Shown piece after piece: positions 59,236-64,000 of a stretch of 64,000 bases of DNA. A program made the translations under genes and the position numbers. Source of the DNA: CAZCVI01 sp964502145 (lineage in GTDB: Bacteria > Acidobacteriota > Aminicenantia > UBA2199); assembly GCA_964502145.1 (NCBI GenBank), contig CAZCVI010000005.1, positions 1 to 64,000 on the forward strand, read 5' to 3'. The notes under the pieces are model-generated. The model had not been told where the DNA came from. It saw nothing but the letters and a program-made list of their open reading frames with translations, and made no database searches. The first letter of the stretch is position 1, and each line of letters opens with the position of its first letter.

Positions 59236-60798
59236 TTAAAGTCCCACCATGACGATTTTTTTATCCGAATAGGTGATTTCGTTATAATAAATCTTCTCTT
59301 CCCATTCGCCGGGGGTGGGGTCGAAAACAATCAGGTAACCTTCTTTTAATCCCAAGCGGTCCAAGTAGTTTGATAATTGTTCTTTTCCTTTTGGGATGGA
59401 ATCTTTATTCCGTTTGATTTTTAGTTCCAGGGCGAATTTCTGTTTTTTCATGGCAACCAGTATATCCAGGCGGCCATTACCAAGAGCCATTTCACGGCAC
59501 ACATCACCCCCGGAATTAACCACGCGTTGCAAGAAAGCCATTAACAATAAATGTTGCGCCGATTCCTTGTACTCGAAGCGCTCTAACCAGAACTCGCTGT
59601 TTTCGCGATAGAATACTTGAAAGGCTTTCAGTAGTTTCTCCATGTTTAAGTCACCGTTCGGTTCGATAAAGAATTGGGGCTGAATTTCATTGGGTATGGA
59701 GACTTGGATGGGCTCTGCCATGATACGGGGAATGATTTCAGCGTAAATGGGGTTGGCGAATTTTAAAGGATCAGATTGGCCGACAATGCCCAGGTCGCGG
59801 ACGTAGGCGACATTATCGTTGTAGATATCAAAGGCGATGTTATCCCCAATGATAATGGCTTGCACGATATCTAACACCCTTTTTTCATTTAATTTTTCTG
59901 CCAAGTTGTCCAGGTGGGTATCGCGTCGCAAGATCAATTGGATTTTGGCTTCTGAAAGTATCTCAGGGGTAATCTCTTGGCTGGTATCATTCCTTAATAT
60001 TTTAGAAACAATCTGCCGGGCCAGAGCATTGACCAACCAAGGCTGACCATTGGTGAGGTAAAAGATTTCTTTTTTCACTTCATCGGGAAATACTTGACCC
60101 GTTTCCCGTGCATGTTGTGCCAATAATTCGTTTACCTCGGCTTGACTGAAATCTCGCAAAACAAGGGAATCGGATTTGATATTAAATGGGGAAGCTGTAC
60201 CATACGATTTAAGTTCCTCGCGGACTTTGACCTTGTAATCCCGAACATCCCGCAATCCCACCAGTACGATAGATGAAGGGAAATGTTTTGGTCTGCTCTG
60301 ATAGCCATCCCGGAACTGCCTGAGCACAGAAATCAACACTTCGTCCAAAAGGGCATCAATTTCATCAATAAAAAGAGTAATTGGTTTTTCCTGGCTTTCG
60401 CTCCATGCTTTCAGGTAATTAAATAAATCAGGGCAAAGGTTACCCAGGGGATTGTGGGGGCGTTGAAACTCTGGCAACTGCAGTGTAGAGGCTTGATATA
60501 TAGAATTCATAATGATTTGATTGGCGGCTTCAACCGTCATACTGGGGATTCCTGCCCGTTCAAAGGAGGTTACCAGGGCAATGCAATTACCTTCCTTATT
60601 GAGTTTTTGCGCCAGTGCATGTAAATAAGTTGTTTTCCCCGTTTGGCGGGGTGCATGGAGGGTGAAATAGAGTTCATCCTCCAGTAATTCTTCCACCTCG
60701 TGCAATCGTGAGAGTGGATCAATCATATAGTGTTTTTCTGGGAAACACAACCCGGCTGTATTAAATCTTTTCTTCCTTTTTTTTTCTATTATGCTCAT
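59236..60798 (-). CDS. AAA-like ATPase with C-terminal PD-(D/E)XK domain
   Basis: This 520-residue protein has the AAA-like family start FNTAGLCFPEKHYMIDPLSRL (in part), Walker A HAPRQTGKTTYLHAL near residue 50, Walker B ITLFIDEIDALLDEVL near 139, and LVGLRDVRDY near 178. The C-terminal nuclease domain has GNGRLDILVAMKKQKFALELKI (in part), with D...E-L-K near 445-465, then YLIVFDPTPGEWEEKIYY. The overall plan matches the gene at 35736 and the pseudogene at 41374. The mRNA is predicted leaderless. It runs opposite to the DUF1016 gene. Confidence 0.86.
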   Translation of the reverse strand: MSIIEKKRKKRFNTAGLCFPEKHYMIDPLSRLHEVEELLEDELYFTLHAPRQTGKTTYLHALAQKLNKEGNCIALVTSFERAGIPSMTVEAANQIIMNSIYQASTLQLPEFQRPHNPLGNLCPDLFNYLKAWSESQEKPITLFIDEIDALLDEVLISVLRQFRDGYQSRPKHFPSSIVLVGLRDVRDYKVKVREELKSYGTASPFNIKSDSLVLRDFSQAEVNELLAQHARETGQVFPDEVKKEIFYLTNGQPWLVNALARQIVSKILRNDTSQEITPEILSEAKIQLILRRDTHLDNLAEKLNEKRVLDIVQAIIIGDNIAFDIYNDNVAYVRDLGIVGQSDPLKFANPIYAEIIPRIMAEPIQVSIPNEIQPQFFIEPNGDLNMEKLLKAFQVFYRENSEFWLERFEYKESAQHLLLMAFLQRVVNSGGDVCREMALGNGRLDILVAMKKQKFALELKIKRNKDSIPKGKEQLSNYLDRLGLKEGYLIVFDPTPGEWEEKIYYNEITYSDKKIVMVGL

Positions 60799-60804
60799 GA
60801 AGTA

Positions 60805-60833
60805 ATTTTAAGCCCAAATAACTCTAATGTCAA
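60805..60833 (-). promoter_or_regulatory. Promoter giving a predicted leaderless mRNA
   Basis: On the minus strand TTGACA (60828-60833) and TAAAAT (60805-60810) are 17 nt apart. The ATG at 60798 begins 6 nt after the -10 box, the same geometry as at 35736 and 46037. Confidence 0.7.
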
Positions 60834-60850
60834 TCCATATGGCGCGTTTT

Positions 60851-60876
60851 TAATGTAGTGCAAGCATCCTGCTTGC
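60851..60876. repeat. GTAGTGCAAGC hairpin with ATCCTG loop
   Basis: The stem GCAAGCA-TCC-TGCTTGC (60860-60876) follows TAATGTAGT. The same start with an altered stem occurs at 9722-9745 (TGTAGTGCAAGCTTCCTGCT), and the TCCTG/AGGA loop theme is shared with the stems inside 35585-35663. It sits in the gap before the GHKL gene end. Confidence 0.5.
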
Positions 60877-60978
60877 GTTTTTTAATCTTTTCGCCGCAGG
60901 CGTTTAAAGAACCGTCCGCAGGACACATCTTTCCATTATCCATTCTCAATTATCAATTCTCCATTCTCAATTAATCTT

Positions 60979-62862
60979 TTAATTCGTTTCAGTCCCTCTT
61001 TTTAACCCCTCTTTTAATATCTTGAGAAATGTTGAATTCCGTGTCTCAGCGTCCTTAAGGAAGGCGTCAAAAGACAAGATATAAATGGCGGTGGGAATGA
61101 TAACATTTATTTTTAGGTCAGGCTGGAAAGGATATTCTCTATAAAATACCTGGTCTAATGAAAATAGTGAATGATAACCATCTTCTATTAATAACCTTTG
61201 AAATTCCTCATCAATATCCACAATGCCATAAAACCATATGCGTTGAATTTTATTGGGGTAATATGCCAATAGTTTTCGTGCCCTATCTCTGAGTTGAAGG
61301 ATTACTTCTGCGTTTTTCACCAAAGGTATGCCGCGTTTTTTTAATTCGACGATAACCACATCAATCTTTGCGGATACTGCGAGATCGGGATCACCTGAAA
61401 ATACTATGGCGATATCCGGTCTGCCATTTTCATCGGCACTATTTTCACCATCCAGAGAGATTTCTCTGAGTAGGGCACTCATTTTTTTATCGCTCAATAT
61501 GGTGGTATAGGACATATATTTGTCATCCAGCAGCCACGCATTGTTGTTGTACATATCCTGGATGAAATTTTCTTTCCGTAATGCTTTCTGCATTGGTACA
61601 ATAATATCATGAATATCCGCCTCAGCATTGTTGAAGTTCATTTCTTCTAATTTTCGTATAATGATATTTCGATAGAGGATGTACTCGGTAAGCAGACGCG
61701 AGGAAATTTCCATGGATTTTTGAAATTGATCATCATTCAGTGAGGTGGCATCTAAGATTTCTTTTTGTTCCTTAAAAAATTGCTTTTGTGCGGCATCCAA
61801 GGTGGATTCACGGCTCATGAGGCCGACTGTCTTGCTATTAAAATATCCCTGCAAGTGGGGATATCTATCGATTAGGTCTTTTTTTACCAATTGGTTTTTC
61901 TCAACCATGGATGGGATTTTTGCAATTAAAATATCTGATATGGCTTTTATATAGTCTGCCTCAATGAGATTTTTATCGTTTGGCTCCAAGTCAAGTTTAT
62001 TTCTGGAGAAATTCGCTTTGCCATTAAAAAAGTCTGAATAGAGCAGAAAGAAGGCTTCATATCCCTCCGGCAAGTTGCTTGATTTAAGGAGTTCCAGTCG
62101 AATTGTCCTGTTATCGGCACTGACAGCGGTAATGATCTCTTTATTTTTATCATTCTGTTGTACGAAGTAGCGGAGTGTCATATCTCCTTTGTACAGGTCT
62201 ATACCTTTGACTTTGAAGGTAGTCATTTCTAAATCTGGTAACTCGGATATATTGAATTCGGATGTCATGGAAAAAAAATCATACTTTTCATTGTTCTCGT
62301 CTGTAGATAATTTGACTGAAATTTTTAATGGCCGGCTGTCGATTTTAAATGCATAAAACTGAGGATAAAAATGAATCTTTAAAAATTCTATTATCTTGGG
62401 TGGTTTAATATAATCATATTCCTTAATTTTGGACAATTGATAATTTTTGAACGACAGACAAGTCTGTTGCTCGGATTCTAAGGAATCCTCATCGGTCTTA
62501 TCTCCACTAAATGTATCATTAAATTCAAAGGTTCTCTTTTTATTCTCATAGAAGCTAACAACTTCTATGTTTTTAAAGTAATGTAAGTAAACCAGTCTGC
62601 CAAGTCCTTTATGAAATGCCTGGTCTGTTTCCAGCAGTCTGGAGAATTTAAGAAAGTTTTCATCTGTAAACCCCTTGCCATTATCCTCTATGGTAATAGC
62701 CAGGGTTTCGTGTTTATTGTATGACTCAATTTCAATGTCAATGATAATTTCAGTGGCGCCCGCGTCAATGGCATTGGCCACGGCCTCGTAATAGACCATT
62801 TCCAAAGAAGAAGAAGAAATGGGGTAAAATTCCTTGATCGCTTTTTTTAAATTTATTTCCAT
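60979..62862 (-). CDS. GHKL (Hsp90/MORC-like) ATPase fused to PD-(D/E)XK nuclease domain
   Basis: This 627-residue protein begins with a GHKL ATP-binding fold: EAVANAIDAGATEI near residue 28 (N motif), IEDNGKGFTDENF near 57 (D-x-G-x-G) and GLGRLVYLHYFKN near 85. A middle S5-like region and helices follow. The C-terminal 150 residues hold NGRPDIAIVF near 476 and KIDVVIVELKK near 505, the D...E-x-K core of a PD-(D/E)XK nuclease. ATP-driven dimer closure coupled to DNA cleavage is plausible; paraMORC-type GHKL proteins occur in restriction-like operons. GGAGGTG precedes the ATG. The neighbouring DNA methyltransferase gene supports a restriction or defence role, which is inferred. Confidence 0.85.
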   Translation of the reverse strand: MEINLKKAIKEFYPISSSSLEMVYYEAVANAIDAGATEIIIDIEIESYNKHETLAITIEDNGKGFTDENFLKFSRLLETDQAFHKGLGRLVYLHYFKNIEVVSFYENKKRTFEFNDTFSGDKTDEDSLESEQQTCLSFKNYQLSKIKEYDYIKPPKIIEFLKIHFYPQFYAFKIDSRPLKISVKLSTDENNEKYDFFSMTSEFNISELPDLEMTTFKVKGIDLYKGDMTLRYFVQQNDKNKEIITAVSADNRTIRLELLKSSNLPEGYEAFFLLYSDFFNGKANFSRNKLDLEPNDKNLIEADYIKAISDILIAKIPSMVEKNQLVKKDLIDRYPHLQGYFNSKTVGLMSRESTLDAAQKQFFKEQKEILDATSLNDDQFQKSMEISSRLLTEYILYRNIIIRKLEEMNFNNAEADIHDIIVPMQKALRKENFIQDMYNNNAWLLDDKYMSYTTILSDKKMSALLREISLDGENSADENGRPDIAIVFSGDPDLAVSAKIDVVIVELKKRGIPLVKNAEVILQLRDRARKLLAYYPNKIQRIWFYGIVDIDEEFQRLLIEDGYHSLFSLDQVFYREYPFQPDLKINVIIPTAIYILSFDAFLKDAETRNSTFLKILKEGLKRGTETN

Positions 62863-63094
62863 GATTCACCACCTCCGGTTTGGCGGGACAGAAGAAAAGG
62901 ATCTGTCCATTGGTATAGCTCACCAGTAATAAGGTCTTGTCCCGTTTTTATGAATGAATTCTCTTTCGATTTTCGCATACACATTTCGACAGTCACCCAT
63001 GGATTTTGTTTTTTTTTTCCATGATTGAATTATAGAGGTGTTCCCAAAAGAAGTCAATCCCCAAGTTTTTTTTTGCGGGACCTATGGTCCATTG

Positions 63095-64000
63095 TTATCG
63101 CACTCGAAATACTTTCATCACTTCATCGCCGAGATGATTAATCACTTTAACGGCAATACGTCCAGACAGTGGCGCGGGAAAGGGACGGGAAGTGGCACTG
63201 TGCAAACTTTCCCACGCTTCTTCATTGATCTGCGCTTTGAGCGTTGTTTTAAGTGCTTTATAGGGATCATTGGCACCGAGGAAATAGGCGTGACGCACAA
63301 AGAAGCTTTCCTCGTTGTAATCGGTGTCAATAAACCAACACGCGATGCCTTCGGGTCCATCGCTACGCACTTGGCCCGTACTGGGATGAAATACATCCAC
63401 ACCATGGACTTTCACGCGAATACGACCCTCTAAACCTTCTTGAATTTCAATATCCGGCTCACCAAAAATAACAAATAGATTGCCTTTGCCCGTGTTTTTA
63501 AGGTCATCGGCCATGTGCAAATCGGCATTCATGCGCGCTTTGAGGATTTGAATGCGACCGAGCTTGGAAAACTCGGAAGAGTGGGCATCGTAATTAAACG
63601 CGCAGGTAATGAGCACATCAAAACCAGATTCACCGGCTTCGCGTGCCGCTTGAACGAGATCGGCACGGGAGACAGTACCGAATTCAGGACCGATAAATAT
63701 ACCGGCGCGTTTCTCTTTATTGCTTTCTGGGCTGCCTTCAAGGAAACGACCCTCGGCGCAAATGAGGTCACCGGGCCAGGGGGTGAGGGCGGTAAAGGTA
63801 ATCTTGTCTTCTTTGTGGGCTTGTTGCACGCCGGCGGTTTTGAGGTTCTCTAAGATCATCTGCGCGAAATCCATTTGCACGGCATCTTTTTTAGTGTTGT
63901 CATCAATGAGCTCATCGTTTTCATCGACACCCAGGACGCGGTGGGGGGAGAGGCTTTCGACAGTGAAGGGACCGGCCACGCGGATTTTTTTCTTGTCTTC
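63095..64000 (-). CDS. C-terminal part of an adenine-specific DNA methyltransferase (partial)
   Basis: The gene enters from beyond 64000; the reading frame is open to the window end (EDKKKIRVAGPFTVESLSPHRV), so the visible GTG is not its start. About 300 C-terminal residues are seen. The PFTVESLSPHRV motif and the following WPGDLICAEGRF, GPEFGTVSRADLV and VKVHGVDVFHP stretches are typical of the C-terminal half of large site-specific DNA methylases of the type III Mod / COG2189-like group. The catalytic DPPY and SAM motifs lie outside the window. It probably forms a restriction-modification unit with genes further upstream. Confidence 0.82.
   Translation of the reverse strand, partial: EDKKKIRVAGPFTVESLSPHRVLGVDENDELIDDNTKKDAVQMDFAQMILENLKTAGVQQAHKEDKITFTALTPWPGDLICAEGRFLEGSPESNKEKRAGIFIGPEFGTVSRADLVQAAREAGESGFDVLITCAFNYDAHSSEFSKLGRIQILKARMNADLHMADDLKNTGKGNLFVIFGEPDIEIQEGLEGRIRVKVHGVDVFHPSTGQVRSDGPEGIACWFIDTDYNEESFFVRHAYFLGANDPYKALKTTLKAQINEEAWESLHSATSRPFPAPLSGRIAVKVINHLGDEVMKVFRVR

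Noticed and set aside
1..64000. tRNA, rRNA or complete insertion sequence
   Set aside because: No tRNA-like cloverleaf, rRNA segment, transposase frame or target-site-flanked inverted repeat pair was recognised by reading; a tRNA scan and IS search would settle it.

Overview
The window reads as a chromosomal segment of an uncultured Gram-negative bacterium. The reasons are a division and cell wall (dcw) cluster whose MurE carries the meso-diaminopimelate DNPR motif, an Mpl murein-recycling ligase, an outer-membrane beta-barrel protein of the PorV/OmpP1 type, a B12-dependent (class II) ribonucleotide reductase and type III pantothenate kinase. The mix of bacterial Roco proteins, a kinase-porin-TPR operon and many AAA/PD-(D/E)XK genes would fit Aminicenantota, Acidobacteriota or a nearby candidate phylum. 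That placement is a guess from gene content and has low confidence.

Layout. 0.2-9.7 kb is accessory: an AbiEi/AbiEii toxin-antitoxin pair, a second nucleotidyltransferase pair, a TacA/TacT-like (DUF1778/GNAT) pair, and two paralogous LRR-Roc-COR GTPases with a nuclease-like C-terminus. 10.0-24.9 kb on the minus strand is a tightly overlapped dcw operon: mraZ-rsmH-ftsL-ftsI-murE-murF-murD-ftsW-murC-ftsQ-ftsA-ftsZ, with hutI attached 4 nt after ftsZ. It lacks mraY, murG, murB and ddl, and it has a textbook MraZ operator. 25.1-35.4 kb is mixed housekeeping: nrdJ with an NrdR-like box, an endonuclease-like gene and partner, a histidine kinase, purA, a DUF2225 protein, pepT and a ferredoxin. 35.7-41.7 kb holds an AAA/PD-(D/E)XK gene, two secreted VWA proteins and a decayed AAA-nuclease pseudogene. 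42.1-46.0 kb is a Ser/Thr kinase, outer-membrane protein and TPR operon. 46.0-49.4 kb is a two-gene AAA ATPase plus TPR-SIR2-like operon, a candidate defence system. 49.5-53.0 kb holds coaX, a hypothetical gene, DUF2442 and mpl. 53.2-56.0 kb is a BlaI/BlaR1-like regulator pair with clear operators. 56.1-64.0 kb looks like a defence island: an AAA/DUF1703 ATPase, a DUF1016 nuclease, an AAA-PD-(D/E)XK protein, a GHKL ATPase fused to a PD-(D/E)XK nuclease domain, and the end of a DNA methyltransferase that runs off the window.

The most unusual feature is non-coding. Intergenic gaps carry a family of long imperfect palindromes whose arms are made of 9-10 nt tandem repeats. Several share the same outer borders (GGATTCACCGCCAA and its complement) while the inner repeat sequence differs between copies. 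I know of no name for this constant-border, variable-stem architecture. A second recurring theme is a consensus promoter whose -10 box ends 5-6 nt before the ATG, predicting leaderless mRNAs, at four accessory genes.
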